Positions 17,827 to 27,607 of a DNA stretch of 64,000 bases are shown in pieces. Location: positions 1 through 64,000 of the forward strand of contig NZ_JAANOZ010000005.1 of the NCBI RefSeq assembly GCF_011320115.1, in the 5' to 3' direction. The stretch comes from Croceibacterium segetis (GTDB taxonomy: Bacteria; Pseudomonadota; Alphaproteobacteria; Sphingomonadales; Sphingomonadaceae). Below the pieces are notes generated by a model. It was given only the letters and a program-made list of their open reading frames with translations. It ran no database searches and was not told where the DNA came from. Within the stretch, counting starts at the first letter, position 1. Each line of letters begins with the position of its first letter. Position numbers and translations under genes: made by a program.

Positions 17827-18685
17827 GGGCTGGCAGCTCGACAATTTCGATCTCGACCGCTTCGTCCGCCAGACGCTGGACGAGGATCTCGGCGTCGGCC
17901 TTCCGGGCGGCGGGCACGACGTCACTTCAGAGAGCGTGATCCCACCGGACGCGCGGTTCGCCGGTACGATGGACAGTCGCGAGGCCGTGGTGGTTGCCGG
18001 GCTGCCGATTGCCGCGGCGTTCTTCCGCGCCCTCGACCCGACGACCGAAATCGAACTCCTCGCCGACGAAGGCGCCGAGGTCGCGGCGGGCGGCGACTTG
18101 CTGCGCCTGTCGGGCAATGCCCGGGCGCTGCTCACCGCCGAGCGGAGCGCGCTCAATCTCGTGCAGCACCTCTCGGGCATCGCCACGCTCACCCGCCGAT
18201 ACGTCAGGGCGATGGGCGAGAGCCGCTGCATCCTTCTCGACACCCGCAAGACACTCCCCGGGCTGCGCGTGCTCGAAAAGTACGCGACGCGCGTAGGGGG
18301 CGCGCAAAATCACCGCATGGGCCTGTGGGACGCGGCGATGATCAAGGACAACCACGTCGCCGTCGCCGGCGGTGTCACCGAAGCAATCCGCCGGGCGCGC
18401 GAAGCGGGTGTCGAGCGAATCATCTGCGAAGTGGACCGCCTCGAGCAGATCGAACCCGCGTTGGGCGCGGGCGCAACGCACTTGTTGCTCGACAACATGA
18501 GCCCCGCCGCGCTGCGCCAGGCGGTCGCGCTGGTCGCCGGCCGGGTGCCCACCGAGGCGTCGGGCGGGGTCACCCTCGAAACGATCGCCGCAATCGCCGC
18601 CACCGGCGTGGATTTCATCTCGGTGGGGCGGCTGACACAAAGTGCCCCCGCGGCCGACATCGGACTGGATTTCATCCTTGCCTAG
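17816..18685 (+). CDS. nadC: Nicotinate-nucleotide diphosphorylase (carboxylating)
   Basis: A 289-residue quinolinate phosphoribosyltransferase, the last step of de novo nicotinate mononucleotide synthesis. Diagnostic segments are NLVQHLSGIATLT, DTRKTLPGLRVLEKYA, GGAQNHRMGLWDAAMIKDN (the PRPP/quinolinate site) and EASGGVTLETI. The best start is TTG at 17816, inside the end of the response-regulator gene; the next ATG (MDSREA) would remove the conserved DEDLG region. nadA and nadB are not in this window. Its place after a LytTR system appears incidental. Confidence 0.95.
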   Translation: MSTEGWQLDNFDLDRFVRQTLDEDLGVGLPGGGHDVTSESVIPPDARFAGTMDSREAVVVAGLPIAAAFFRALDPTTEIELLADEGAEVAAGGDLLRLSGNARALLTAERSALNLVQHLSGIATLTRRYVRAMGESRCILLDTRKTLPGLRVLEKYATRVGGAQNHRMGLWDAAMIKDNHVAVAGGVTEAIRRAREAGVERIICEVDRLEQIEPALGAGATHLLLDNMSPAALRQAVALVAGRVPTEASGGVTLETIAAIAATGVDFISVGRLTQSAPAADIGLDFILA

Positions 18686-18745
18686 CGCGATTGCCATCGC
18701 CGCGGCCATGCGGCACAAACGGGCCTCTAACGGGAGGGCCATGCC

Positions 18746-19174
18746 ATGAAACCTGAATCGATCCGCCGGTTCGACTTGTTCTTTCTTGCCTCGCTGGCGC
18801 TTCTCGCGGTCGGCTTCTTCATCAGTTTCGATGCCACAGTCGCATCGATCCAGGCGCAAACGGCCGCCAAGGGGCTGCAAGTTGGCAGCGGCTTCGTCGT
18901 CGGCCTTTTTGTTGTCGTCCTGGCGATCAACCTGCTGTTGTGGTTCCTGGTCTCGCGCAAGGGCACTACCATCGCCAAGTGGCTGATCGTCTTGCTCGTG
19001 CTCATCGACCTGATCGGGATTCCATCGCTGATCAGCGGCGATCTGACCGCTCCGAAGATGATTTCGCTGCTCCGAATCGCGCTCGAGACGGTGGCGATCG
19101 CTTTCCTGTTCAAGGCCGATGCCAAGGCATGGTTCGCCGGATCGAGCGCCGACGATGCCGGGCCGGCCGTCTGA
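18746..19174 (+). CDS. Small integral membrane protein
   Basis: A 142-residue protein with four predicted membrane helices (about 10-30, 48-70, 77-97 and 103-124) and a short hydrophilic tail. GGGAGGG lies just upstream of the ATG at 18746. I recognise no family. It is convergent with tadA. Function unknown. Confidence 0.7.
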   Translation: MKPESIRRFDLFFLASLALLAVGFFISFDATVASIQAQTAAKGLQVGSGFVVGLFVVVLAINLLLWFLVSRKGTTIAKWLIVLLVLIDLIGIPSLISGDLTAPKMISLLRIALETVAIAFLFKADAKAWFAGSSADDAGPAV

Positions 19175-19176
19175 GG

Positions 19177-19632
19177 TCAGCGCCGATCGGCAAAGAATTC
19201 GCGCAGGAGCGCCGCCGCCTCGCTTTCGCCTATCCCGCCATAGACTTCGGGGCGGTGCAGGCACTGCGGCTGCTCGAACACTCGCGCACCGTGTTCGACG
19301 CCGCCTCCTTTCGGGTCGGCCGCGCCGTAGTAGAGCCGCGCGAGGCGCGCATGGGCAATCGCGCCGGCGCACATCGCGCAGGGTTCCAGCGTAACCCATA
19401 AGTCGCAGCCATCGAGCCGTTCGTTTCCGAGCGCCGCGGCGGCGGCGCGGATGGCGAGGATCTCGGCATGCGCCGTCGGATCGTGGAGCGCGCGCGGCCG
19501 ATTGCAGGCCTCGGCGACAATGACCCCGCGCCGTGTGACGACCGCGCCGATCGGCACTTCGCCCGCTGCTTCGCCCTCGCGCGCAAGCTCTAGCGCGCGC
19601 GCCATCGGCGGGGGAAGCGGCCAACTTGTCAT
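19177..19632 (-). CDS. tadA: tRNA-specific adenosine deaminase
   Basis: A 151-residue cytidine-deaminase-fold enzyme that converts A34 to inosine in tRNA-Arg(ACG). The catalytic zinc motif is complete: His55-Ala-Glu57 in TAHAEILA and PCAMC with Cys85 and Cys88. The start at 19632 is preceded by GGAAGG. An upstream in-frame ATG would add 12 residues of unlikely sequence. It is divergent from rpmB. Confidence 0.94.
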   Translation of the reverse strand: MTSWPLPPPMARALELAREGEAAGEVPIGAVVTRRGVIVAEACNRPRALHDPTAHAEILAIRAAAAALGNERLDGCDLWVTLEPCAMCAGAIAHARLARLYYGAADPKGGGVEHGARVFEQPQCLHRPEVYGGIGESEAAALLREFFADRR

Positions 19633-19682
19633 GCCCTTCCCGCTACAAGCGCGGCCGCAGCCCGGCAATGCCGCGCGAAAGC

Positions 19683-19711
19683 TTGACCGAATCTCCCTCC
19701 GCCGCTATGCG
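19683..19711 (+). promoter_or_regulatory. Putative sigma-70 promoter of rpmB
   Basis: TTGACC (19683-19688) and TATGCG (19706-19711) are separated by 17 bases, 45 bases before the rpmB start. The -35 is near consensus and the -10 moderate. Spacing and location fit a housekeeping promoter. Confidence 0.5.
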
Positions 19712-19755
19712 CGACGCTTTCCCGGACACCATCCGATTCACGAACGAGATCAACC

Positions 19756-20043
19756 ATGTCGCGCATCTGCGAATTGACCGGCAAGGGCCGCCAGGTCGGC
19801 CACAATGTGAGCCACGCCAACAACAAGACCAAGCGGGTCTTCTTGCCCAACCTGCAGAACGTCACGCTGATGAGCGAGAAGCTCGACAAGAGCTTCAAGT
19901 TTCGCGTCTCGACGCACGGCCTGCGCTCGGTCGAGCACAACGGCGGGCTCGACAACTGGTTGCTCAAGACCTCGGACGAGAAGCTCAGCGCCAACGCGCT
20001 GAAGGTCAAGCGCGAGCTCAAGAAGGCCGTCGCAACGGCCTGA
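19756..20043 (+). CDS. rpmB: 50S ribosomal protein L28
   Basis: A 95-residue basic protein with the L28 signature at its N terminus ([19 protein letters not shown]) and [11 protein letters not shown]. It is part of the large ribosomal subunit. Its last 26 bases overlap, tail to tail, the end of the minus-strand esterase-like gene, which is unusual for a highly expressed ribosomal gene. Confidence 0.97.
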   Translation: MSRICELTGKGRQVGHNVSHANNKTKRVFLPNLQNVTLMSEKLDKSFKFRVSTHGLRSVEHNGGLDNWLLKTSDEKLSANALKVKRELKKAVATA

Positions 20044-21100
20044 CGGCTACATCGCCGCCGCGTCGTGCGGTGGAATCCCAGTGTAGCTTCAGCAGGAGCG
20101 TGCGCTGAAAGCGGGCGAAGTTGTCGTCCGAGATCAGCCACATCGTGACACCGGATCGGTCGGGCACGATCGCCAGGCCTTCATAATTGTCGCGCGGGAC
20201 CGGGTCCTCCAGATCGGCCAGCTTGCGCCAGGGCCATTCCTGTCCTGCGACAATGTCGGCAGGATCCGCAACAAGCAGCATCGCCGCGAAGAAGGGTGGG
20301 CTCACCGGATCGATTGCCCGCAACAGAATCACCACCCTGCCATCCGGCAGCACCGCCATGTCGCTCGGATCGTAACCGATCGGCGGCCGGAAGGTGAATT
20401 CGACCGGCTTGGCCTCGGCTACCGGATCGGATGGAAAGAGCAGCCCCGGCCGCCCGCCCGCGGAAAGCCACGGCGCGTCTTCGGCCAGGACGATGAAACG
20501 GCCGTCGGGGAGGCGGGCCATCGCTTCCGCGCCTCCGTTCGGGCTCCAGCCGCGCATCGCCGGGGGGGCGACCGCGCTGCTCGCGCTGTCGTCGTCGGAC
20601 TTGAAGCGCCTGATCTGATTGGTGCTCTCGTAAGCGTACCACCTCCATCCGGATCGCGGGTCGATTGTCGCCGCCTCGATGTCCTGCTCCCAATAGGTCG
20701 GATGAGGCGTTCGCACGCGTCCGAAGCGCGGCTTCGCCGAGCCGGGCAGATCCGGTGTGCGCATGCGCAGCGTGTAGCCATTGTCGCTGATCGCCGTCAG
20801 GGTGCCGCCAGCTGTCGCCAGCAGGGCAGAGTAGCCCCCGAAGCGATGATAATCGCTGGTGACCCGCCACGCACCGACCAGCCGCAGACACGCCGGCCAC
20901 GAACCCGGCGTGTCTGCGACGATGCTGTCGAAGCGGAGCGTGCGAAGCCCCTTGTTGTCGGGCCAGTGGGGTTCGCTGCGCAGCCACATTCCCGGAGCGA
21001 CTGCCAAGGCGAGCAACGCGGCGGCAACTATCCGGCGTATCGAAAGCGCGCCCCTGCCCGCCTTGGCTTCCGGTTCGGATGATCCATCGTCGGCGGGCAT
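20018..21100 (-). CDS. Esterase-like phytase-family protein
   Basis: A 360-residue protein resembling the esterase-like activity of phytase domain. After a charged N terminus there is a hydrophobic helix (about 21-39, [17 protein letters not shown]) acting as signal or anchor. The beta-propeller-like repeats include [21 protein letters not shown], then EDIEAAT-type, [37 protein letters not shown] and [13 protein letters not shown] segments. Members are periplasmic and mostly uncharacterised. The start at 21100 is the best one before the hydrophobic helix. The 3' end overlaps rpmB on the other strand. Confidence 0.75.
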   Translation of the reverse strand: MPADDGSSEPEAKAGRGALSIRRIVAAALLALAVAPGMWLRSEPHWPDNKGLRTLRFDSIVADTPGSWPACLRLVGAWRVTSDYHRFGGYSALLATAGGTLTAISDNGYTLRMRTPDLPGSAKPRFGRVRTPHPTYWEQDIEAATIDPRSGWRWYAYESTNQIRRFKSDDDSASSAVAPPAMRGWSPNGGAEAMARLPDGRFIVLAEDAPWLSAGGRPGLLFPSDPVAEAKPVEFTFRPPIGYDPSDMAVLPDGRVVILLRAIDPVSPPFFAAMLLVADPADIVAGQEWPWRKLADLEDPVPRDNYEGLAIVPDRSGVTMWLISDDNFARFQRTLLLKLHWDSTARRGGDVAVRPLRRPS

Positions 21101-21178
21101 CGGCGCGGTGAGTGGCACGGCGGCCTGTTCGAGAAAAGGCTCGATTGACCTGTGCTCTGTCGCGAGACATTGCACGGC

Positions 21179-21475
21179 ATGGCCGATACATCCGCGAACC
21201 GCATCCTCGGAGCCATCGATCAGCTCAGGGCGGGCGACCGCTGTGCCGCGGCCGACCTGCTGCGCGAAGAGCTGCGGTTCGGGGCTCCCAGCGGCGAGCG
21301 GTGGCGTAGCGTGCAGCGCCTCGCGGCGCAGATCGGTGAGATCGACACCGCCCTGGAGGCCGCCCGAAGGCTGGCTGCGACGCAGCCCGTGGATCGTCGG
21401 CTCGCGGGCCTGGCGATGGGCGGGCGTGCTCGAATTCCACCGCACCAAGCGCAACGTGCACACTGCAAGCCTTTA
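21179..21475 (+). pseudogene. Decayed TPR-protein fragment
   Basis: From ATG 21179 the frame reads like the N terminus of a tetratricopeptide protein: ADLLREELRFGAPSGERW, then IGEIDTALEAARRLAATQP. Near 21405 the protein-like reading appears to move to the next frame (WAGVLEFHRTKRN) and stops at 21475. Family members such as TPR sulfotransferases are several hundred residues long, so this is a truncated, probably frameshifted remnant. An alternative is a real small protein of 105 residues that ends at 21496. Confidence 0.4.
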
Positions 21476-21552
21476 ACTCAGAAGCCCGATTTCTAGGGCG
21501 CGGGAAAGTCTAGGGCTGTCCACAAGGGCGCGTCTTGCGAGGCATGTGGCGC

Positions 21553-21589
21553 AAAAAAAAGAGACGGGCCCGAAGGCCCGCCTCTCTCT
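21553..21589 (-). terminator. Intrinsic terminator of the TonB receptor gene
   Basis: Read on the minus strand, a GC-rich stem (GGCGGGCC, loop TTCG, GGCCCGTC) is followed by eight T residues. It lies about 20 bases after the stop of the TonB-dependent receptor. This is a textbook intrinsic terminator. Confidence 0.88.
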
Positions 21590-21608
21590 TGCTTCCGTCC
21601 TCGCTGGC

Positions 21609-24600
21609 TCAGAAGGTGATGTCAGCACCGAAACGGATCGAGCGCGGCGACTGGTAAGCCGTCGGAATGCCGAAGTTCGGATCGCGCGAAATGACGTAGT
21701 TGCCCGAATCCGCGGGCACCTCGTCGTACGACAGATCGCCGAACTCGTAACGCTGCTGCACCGCCTGCGAGTTGAACGCGTTGAATACGTCAACTCGGAA
21801 AGTAACCTGCTGTCCCGTTGGGATGTGAACATTGTAGCGGGCAGAAAGGTTGACCTCGGAATACCAGTTGCTCTTCAGCGCCGTGCCGCGGGGGGCCGGC
21901 TCGAGATTGCAGTAGTGCGACACGCCCCCATACCCGTTCTCCAGAGCATTGTAGTCTGGATTGAAGCCGAAACAGCTCAGGTGGCGAGGCGACTGCACCT
22001 GCACCTGGGTGCCGACGATGAAATCGTCAGTGATGCCGTACGACCCCCACAGCTTGATGCGGTGGCGACGATCGTTCGGCAAGTAGCCGTACGAGTAATC
22101 GGTGAACCCGGGCTGGTCGAAATCGATCGTGATGCCGGCGTCGTCTTGACCGTAATCGGACTGCACGTAGCCTTCGGTGTTACCCTTGCTCTTCGACCAG
22201 GTGTAACTGCCCGCCAGGCTCCAGCGTCCATTCCAGGGGTGGTTGAAGGTGAACTCGACCGCATCATAGGTTCGTTTGGCTTTCGGATAACCGAGCTCAT
22301 CGGCGGTGAACGTCACCTCCTTACCTTCAAGCTCCGGAATGCTGTAGCGCCCGCGGGTGGCGTTTAGGTTGACGGTGAGATCAGAACCGGGGTTGTTGAT
22401 CACATACTGGTGGTACCCGGACCACACGCGGCTGCAAAGGGTCGCGTCGAAGCCCTGGTCGATACAGTACGCCCGCGCTGGCGCGTCGATCGCGCTGTCT
22501 TCGGCCGTCGAGTCCAGGTTACGGTGCGTGTAGCTCAGACCGACGGTCCAGCCTTGCAGTTTGTGCTCGTAACCCAGGATCCACTCAGTCTCGCGAGTGG
22601 CCTTCAAGTTGTGAGCAACTGCGGCGCTCGTGTCCGGTACCTCGCCGAGGCTCGTTGTCTGGCAGTTCATGCCGCTCGACCCGGGCGTGAGCCCGAATGG
22701 ACAGGCCGTGTCGTAGCCGGTCGAGGTCGTCTGCGTCGTGAGGATCGGCAGGCCGTTGCTGTCAATCCCACTGTAGAGCCAGCGTTCGGAAAAATAGGTC
22801 TCAGCGCTGGCCTGGCGGTTCGCCGTATTACTCGCGAAAGGCAGATAGTAACGACCGAAGAACGCCTTTAGCTTGCCCGAACGGTCGGACCACAGATCGT
22901 AAGTTGCACCGATACGGGGTGCGTAGTTCGCCTTGCTGCTTAGGAAGACGGTTCCATCCTGCTTGTTGAGTCTGAAGTCGTCCCGACGCGCGCCGAGATT
23001 GAGCGTCAGCCGATCGGTGACATCCCATTCGTCCTGGATGTAAAACGCCTTGTTGCGCGCCTTGAAGCCGCCGCCGCTGACGAGGTAGTTGATCTCCACC
23101 TGGCCGTTCGGCTGGTAAAGGATGGCCGCGCCGCCACCATTGCTGAGAGCACATGCTTCTGTGGACAGAAAGCCGGACCCGCAGAGGACCGGTCCTCCCG
23201 TCCTGACGGTGGCGTGATCGAGCGTGTTATCCTCTTGGTCAAAACCGAAGCGGACGTGATGGTCGCCGAGGATAGAGAAGAACAAGTCCGCGTCGGCACG
23301 ATAGAATTTACGCTCTGTGGCGTAGGGGAAGTCCGCCAGCGTCGTCGTCTGTCCGGTGAAGAGGCCGCCCTGGGGCACCCCGTTCAGCGTCCCGCCGGTA
23401 TTGTTGACGATATAAGGCGCGCCCGATCCCGCATCGACACCCTGAATGTCGAAGCGGTCGCGCATGCGGCCATAAGCGGCCGAGAGGGTCAGCCAATCAG
23501 TGAAGCGACCGGTGTACTTGCCGACGAAGTTAACGCCGCCGAAGTTGTAGTCTTGCGCGGCCTGCGTGCTGCCGAATGACCAGTCACCCGCGGAATCCTC
23601 AAGATACTCGCGGTTTTCGCGCCGGGTGGTGTTCCGAGTATTGAAAATCGTGAACTCGAGATGCTGGCTTTCGATCGGATAGGCATCGACTTTGACGGCC
23701 CAGAAGGGATCGTCGTTGGTTCGATGATAGGCAAGCGAGGACGAACGGCTGATGACAGTTGTATCGGACTTCTGCATTTCCAGCAGCCCGTAAACGAAGA
23801 GCCTGTCCTTGATGATCGGGCCGCTGGCCTCTACAATCGCGGAGTAGGAGTCATTCTTGTCACCGGCGCGGTTCGTCGAGTTAACGCATGTCGTGCCTAG
23901 GCTGTAGTCGGTGTCGTCAACCCACGAACAGGTCTTTAGGTTCTTGCCGTCCGAGCGCCCCCAGTCGGGTGCGTAGTTAAGGTGAACGGCGGCCATGAAA
24001 TCATTGCTGCCGGCCTTGGAGACGGCGTTCACAATCCCGCCGGTGGCTCGGCCGAATTCCGCCGCATAACCGCCGGACTTGACTTCAACGGTCTTGTAGA
24101 AGTCGAACGGGACTTCGGCCGAGCCGAGGTAGTTGTCGAAATTCGTGGTGTTGAGGCCGTTGAGATAATACGCGTTTTCAGCAACCGACGACCCGCCAAT
24201 CGAGGCTAGATTACCGAAGGCCGTATCACCCTTTGTGGTCCCCGGCGCAAGCAGCGCGATAGAAGTGATATCGCGCCCGATCGGGACAGTCTTCACGAGT
24301 TCTTCGACGTCGACATTGACGCCGCTGGTGGTTCCAGTGAAAGGACGCTGAACCTGGGCCGCAGTGACTACGATCTCGTTCGCGCCGCCCTCCGGCAACG
24401 CGATCGCCAAATCGGCGGTCTGACCCGCGAGGACCTTCACATCAGTGGCCGTGAAGTTCGCCGTGTTCGCTGAAGAAACCTTCACCGTGTAGGTGCCGGT
24501 AGGCAGCGAGGAGAACCGGAAGCCGCCGCTCGCGGCAGTTGTTGTCGTCCGATTGGTGCCAGTGCTTGGGTCAGTCAAGGCGACAGTGGCCCCGGGAATG

Positions 24601-24767
24601 GCGTTCCCCGCGGCGTCGGTGACGGTGCCGGTAACGGCGCCAGCGGTGTAGTCCTGCGCGGCCGCCGGGGCGGAAATGGCGATAGCTCCGACCGCGAGGC
24701 CGGTGATCGAGAGTACCTGCAGGCAGCTAGCGCTGCGCAGGGCCGACTTCTTGAGGAATGATTTCAC
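21609..24767 (-). CDS. TonB-dependent receptor with carboxypeptidase-like N-terminal domain (Oar-like)
   Basis: A 1052-residue outer-membrane receptor. From the GTG at 24767 it has a signal peptide ending APAAAQ, then a CarboxypepD_reg-like domain (about 40-120; GTVTDAAGNAIPGATV), a plug domain (about 125-250; VTAAQVQRPF, NVDVEELVKTVP) and a long beta-barrel ending in Phe (FGADITF), as outer-membrane barrels do. Starts further upstream exist but would precede the signal peptide with unlikely sequence. GC content is visibly lower than in flanking genes, suggesting different ancestry or expression. The substrate is unknown; Oar-like receptors handle peptides, glycans or other large ligands. Confidence 0.88.
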   Translation of the reverse strand: MKSFLKKSALRSASCLQVLSITGLAVGAIAISAPAAAQDYTAGAVTGTVTDAAGNAIPGATVALTDPSTGTNRTTTTAASGGFRFSSLPTGTYTVKVSSANTANFTATDVKVLAGQTADLAIALPEGGANEIVVTAAQVQRPFTGTTSGVNVDVEELVKTVPIGRDITSIALLAPGTTKGDTAFGNLASIGGSSVAENAYYLNGLNTTNFDNYLGSAEVPFDFYKTVEVKSGGYAAEFGRATGGIVNAVSKAGSNDFMAAVHLNYAPDWGRSDGKNLKTCSWVDDTDYSLGTTCVNSTNRAGDKNDSYSAIVEASGPIIKDRLFVYGLLEMQKSDTTVISRSSSLAYHRTNDDPFWAVKVDAYPIESQHLEFTIFNTRNTTRRENREYLEDSAGDWSFGSTQAAQDYNFGGVNFVGKYTGRFTDWLTLSAAYGRMRDRFDIQGVDAGSGAPYIVNNTGGTLNGVPQGGLFTGQTTTLADFPYATERKFYRADADLFFSILGDHHVRFGFDQEDNTLDHATVRTGGPVLCGSGFLSTEACALSNGGGAAILYQPNGQVEINYLVSGGGFKARNKAFYIQDEWDVTDRLTLNLGARRDDFRLNKQDGTVFLSSKANYAPRIGATYDLWSDRSGKLKAFFGRYYLPFASNTANRQASAETYFSERWLYSGIDSNGLPILTTQTTSTGYDTACPFGLTPGSSGMNCQTTSLGEVPDTSAAVAHNLKATRETEWILGYEHKLQGWTVGLSYTHRNLDSTAEDSAIDAPARAYCIDQGFDATLCSRVWSGYHQYVINNPGSDLTVNLNATRGRYSIPELEGKEVTFTADELGYPKAKRTYDAVEFTFNHPWNGRWSLAGSYTWSKSKGNTEGYVQSDYGQDDAGITIDFDQPGFTDYSYGYLPNDRRHRIKLWGSYGITDDFIVGTQVQVQSPRHLSCFGFNPDYNALENGYGGVSHYCNLEPAPRGTALKSNWYSEVNLSARYNVHIPTGQQVTFRVDVFNAFNSQAVQQRYEFGDLSYDEVPADSGNYVISRDPNFGIPTAYQSPRSIRFGADITF

Positions 24768-25121
24768 GTTCCAGTCCCTTTTTTCCAAGGCCGCCGCCGG
24801 AACTGCGACTAAAGCCTTAAGCCATTTCTCGCTGGGTGCCTTGAAGCCCCCCATGCGGCATACGCACGAGTCCCCACCAAGAAAGATGCGGTGCATTGGC
24901 GGAAAAGGCGGCGGCCGGTAAAGCGCTTGTGCGCCGGTCCGGGGACATTGGTTTTCATCTGTAACCAATTTGCCACACAGCCCGATGGCTCGACCAACCG
25001 ACGCCATAAGTCGATGAAATGCAGGGATTTCGCAACAATGTTTCAAACGAAACCGACCCGTGGGCGCATAATTGCTACAGAACGGGGGTTCACGGAATTT
25101 TCCTGTTCGGAGGACTCGCCG
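24768..25121. other. 354-base intergenic region upstream of the TonB receptor
   Basis: No gene is supported here. The region is AT-richer than its surroundings and must contain the receptor promoter, since the upstream M23 gene on the same strand ends at 25122. One perfect inverted repeat (24947-24969) is listed separately. Confidence 0.6.
24947..24969. promoter_or_regulatory. Perfect inverted repeat ATTGGTT-N9-AACCAAT
   Basis: Seven-base perfect arms flank a 9-base spacer, about 180 bases upstream of the TonB receptor start. The size and symmetry fit a dimeric repressor or activator site. The protein that binds is unknown. Confidence 0.45.
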
Positions 25122-25991
25122 CTAGCCCATCGGACCGGCGAAAAGCAGCGGGTCGAGCCGCGCGCCGCGCCACGTCAGGCTCCAGTGCAAATGCGGGCCG
25201 GTCGCACGGCCGGTCATGCCGACGGTGGCGATGAGCTGGCCCTGGCGGACGTGGTCGCCCACCTTCACCGCCAGCGTATCGCAATGCAGAAAGGCGCTGT
25301 TGAGCCCCGCGCCGTGGTCGATCATCAGCAGGTGCCCTTCGAGCGAGAACGGCTGCTCGGCGGCAAGGACGACCACGCCATCGGCCGGCGCGACGATGGG
25401 GGCGCCCGCGCCAGGCGCAATGTCGATCCCCGAGTGATAGCTGCCCGCCTCGCCGCCCTTGTAGATGCGCTGCGAGCCGAAGCGGCCGGAGATGCGCCCC
25501 TTGGCGGGCCAGATGAAGGTCTGCCGCCAACCGTCGCTCGGCGACGAGATCGCGCGCGCGGCGGCGATCCGCGCCAGCTCGGGCTTGCGGATGGCAAGGA
25601 ATTCCTCGTCGGTCTTGCCTTGGGTTCGGGCGACGTCGACATGCTCGATGTCCCACGCGCGCGGAGTGATGGTCAGCGGGCTCTCGACCGTGCGCTCGTC
25701 GCGGAGTCGGGCCACCAGCGTTGCCGAAGGTCGGGCATCCCGATCGAAGGCGGCGAAGAAACGCCCGCCGCCATCGATCACCAGCGGCTGATCGTCGAGC
25801 CGTGCGGAAACCGTTCCGGCGGGCGCCTGACCGCGGATCCACCCCCCTTGGGTCGCCTCGCCGCTGTAAACGAAAGTGTTCGACCCGGTGGCAGGGACTT
25901 GCGCCCTTTCCGGGGGCGGAGCTTCGGTGGCCGGGGCCGCGCAGCTTGCGAGCGCGAGCAGCCCTGCAGCCGCGACGCGCCAGCGGCTCAT
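25122..25991 (-). CDS. M23-family peptidase lipoprotein
   Basis: A 289-residue LytM-type endopeptidase. The start at 25991 yields a lipoprotein signal with lipobox ALASC. A beta-rich N-terminal region (about 40-130) precedes the M23 domain, whose metal site is seen as HSGIDIAPG and GPHLHWSL. It should hydrolyse peptidoglycan cross-links or, if catalytically weak, activate amidases. Its ATG overlaps the stop of the DUF2093 gene (ATGA), so the two form an operon. Confidence 0.88.
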   Translation of the reverse strand: MSRWRVAAAGLLALASCAAPATEAPPPERAQVPATGSNTFVYSGEATQGGWIRGQAPAGTVSARLDDQPLVIDGGGRFFAAFDRDARPSATLVARLRDERTVESPLTITPRAWDIEHVDVARTQGKTDEEFLAIRKPELARIAAARAISSPSDGWRQTFIWPAKGRISGRFGSQRIYKGGEAGSYHSGIDIAPGAGAPIVAPADGVVVLAAEQPFSLEGHLLMIDHGAGLNSAFLHCDTLAVKVGDHVRQGQLIATVGMTGRATGPHLHWSLTWRGARLDPLLFAGPMG

Positions 25992-26191
25992 GCGTCGCCG
26001 GTCAGCCGCCGGGTGGCGATCTCCGCGCTGGCATAGGCCTCCTGCAGCTCGACCGACCAGTAGCGCAGCTCCTCCAGCGGAATCGAATCGCCGGTCGCCG
26101 CGCAAAGGACGTAATGCCCGGGGCGGATCACGCGAAAACCGTTGGGGCCGTAAAGCAGGGTGGCGACGCGGTCGCCGGAGTTCATAAGCAT
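25988..26191 (-). CDS. DUF2093 family protein
   Basis: A 67-residue protein with the DUF2093 pattern: LLYGPNGFRVIRPGHYVLCAATG and a C-terminal RYWSVELQEAYASAE. It is widespread in alphaproteobacteria and has no known function. Translationally coupled to the M23 lipoprotein through a four-base overlap, which hints at a shared envelope role. Confidence 0.85.
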   Translation of the reverse strand: MLMNSGDRVATLLYGPNGFRVIRPGHYVLCAATGDSIPLEELRYWSVELQEAYASAEIATRRLTGDA

Positions 26192-26218
26192 GGGCGCGAT
26201 CCTATCAAGCGCGCGCGC

Positions 26219-27607
26219 TCAAAGCAATTTGGGCTGGCTGGGAGGAGGCGCCGCGGCGGCGGGACGTTTCCGCGGCGCGGTGGCCGGCACGACGCCGAGC
26301 GCACCGTCTCTGAAACGCAATGTCAGCGCCCGCTCCTTGCCTGCTTCGGCCGCCGTCGTCAGCGTGTGGCCGGCGGCATCGGTGACCCGGGCGTAGCCGC
26401 GCTGGAGCACTGAATCCGGGTCGAGCGAGCGCATCACCCGCTCGAGCGCTGCGAGGCGTTCGCCGGCGTTGCGCCAGTTCGCCTGGAGCAGGGGCGCCGA
26501 AAGGCGATGGCGGTCGTCCTGCAGGACATGGCGCGCCCTGCTCGCCCGGTCGGCGAGGCCACGGCGCAGGCGCTCGGCCATTTCATCGAGCTTCTGCCCC
26601 TTCATCGCCACCAGCGTGTCGGGCCGCGGCATGCGCAGCAGCCGTGCGTCGAGCCGCTCGCGCCCGAGCGTCAGCGGACGGTGGGCGCACTTGCGCAGGC
26701 GCAGGCCGAACTCGTCGATGATCGCGGCGAGCTCGCGCAGCACCGGAACGGCCATCTCGGCGGCCGCCGTCGGGGTCGGCGCGCGGCGGTCGGCGGCGTG
26801 ATCGGCGAGCGTGGTGTCGGTCTCGTGCCCGACTGCGCTGATCACCGGGATCGGCGAGCCGGCGATCGCGCGGACGACGATCTCCTCGTTGAAGCTCCAC
26901 AAGTCCTCGATCGAGCCGCCACCGCGGGCGACGATCAGCAAGTCCGGTCGCGGAATCGCCCCGCCCTCGGCCAAGTCGGCGAAGCCGCGCAGCGCCGCGG
27001 CGACCTGCTCCGCGGAGCCTTGTCCCTGGACCAGGACCGGCCACACCAGGACGCGGCTTGGGAAGCGGTCGGCCAGGCGATGGAGTATATCGCGGATTAC
27101 TGCGCCGGTAGGCGAAGTGATCACTCCAATGACCAGGGGGATATAAGGCAGCGCGCGCTTGCGCTCGAGAGCGAAGAGGCCTTCGGCTTCGAGCCGCCGG
27201 CGGGTCTTCTCGAGCAGCGCCAGAAGCGCGCCTTCGCCGGCGATTTCCATCCGCTCGATGACGATCTGGTATTTGGAGCGCCCGGGATAAGTGGTCAGCT
27301 TGCCCGAGGCGACCACCTCGATCCCATCCTCCGGCACGAAGCCGAGTTCCTGCACTCCGCCGCGCCACATCACCCCGTCGATCACCGCTCCTTCGTCCTT
27401 GAGACAACAGTAGAGGTGACCCGAGGCGGCGCGCTTCACGCCGGACAGTTCGCCGCGCAGCTTGACGAAGCCGAAGCGGTCCTCGACCGTTCGCTTAAGC
27501 AGGTTCGAAATCTCGGTGATGGTCAACGGCGCAGCGTTGTCGCCGCGAACGCCCTTGGCTACCAGCCCGCCATCGCCGTCGTAATCGTTGGGAGTGTCGC
27601 CGGGCAT
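26219..27607 (-). CDS. xseA: Exodeoxyribonuclease VII large subunit
   Basis: A 462-residue protein with an N-terminal OB-fold ([36 protein letters not shown]) and the Exonuc_VII_L catalytic region ([51 protein letters not shown]). Helical coiled segments follow. With XseB it degrades single-stranded DNA in repair. The start at 27607 is chosen because AGAGGA lies 5 bases upstream; an ATG two codons earlier has no room for a ribosome site. Its start codon shares the tetranucleotide CATG with purD. xseB is not in the window. Confidence 0.95.
   Translation of the reverse strand: MPGDTPNDYDGDGGLVAKGVRGDNAAPLTITEISNLLKRTVEDRFGFVKLRGELSGVKRAASGHLYCCLKDEGAVIDGVMWRGGVQELGFVPEDGIEVVASGKLTTYPGRSKYQIVIERMEIAGEGALLALLEKTRRRLEAEGLFALERKRALPYIPLVIGVITSPTGAVIRDILHRLADRFPSRVLVWPVLVQGQGSAEQVAAALRGFADLAEGGAIPRPDLLIVARGGGSIEDLWSFNEEIVVRAIAGSPIPVISAVGHETDTTLADHAADRRAPTPTAAAEMAVPVLRELAAIIDEFGLRLRKCAHRPLTLGRERLDARLLRMPRPDTLVAMKGQKLDEMAERLRRGLADRASRARHVLQDDRHRLSAPLLQANWRNAGERLAALERVMRSLDPDSVLQRGYARVTDAAGHTLTTAAEAGKERALTLRFRDGALGVVPATAPRKRPAAAAPPPSQPKLL

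Noticed and set aside
17927-19624. 565-codon minus-strand open frame
   Set aside because: It lies opposite nadC and the small membrane gene and shows no domain, so it is a shadow.
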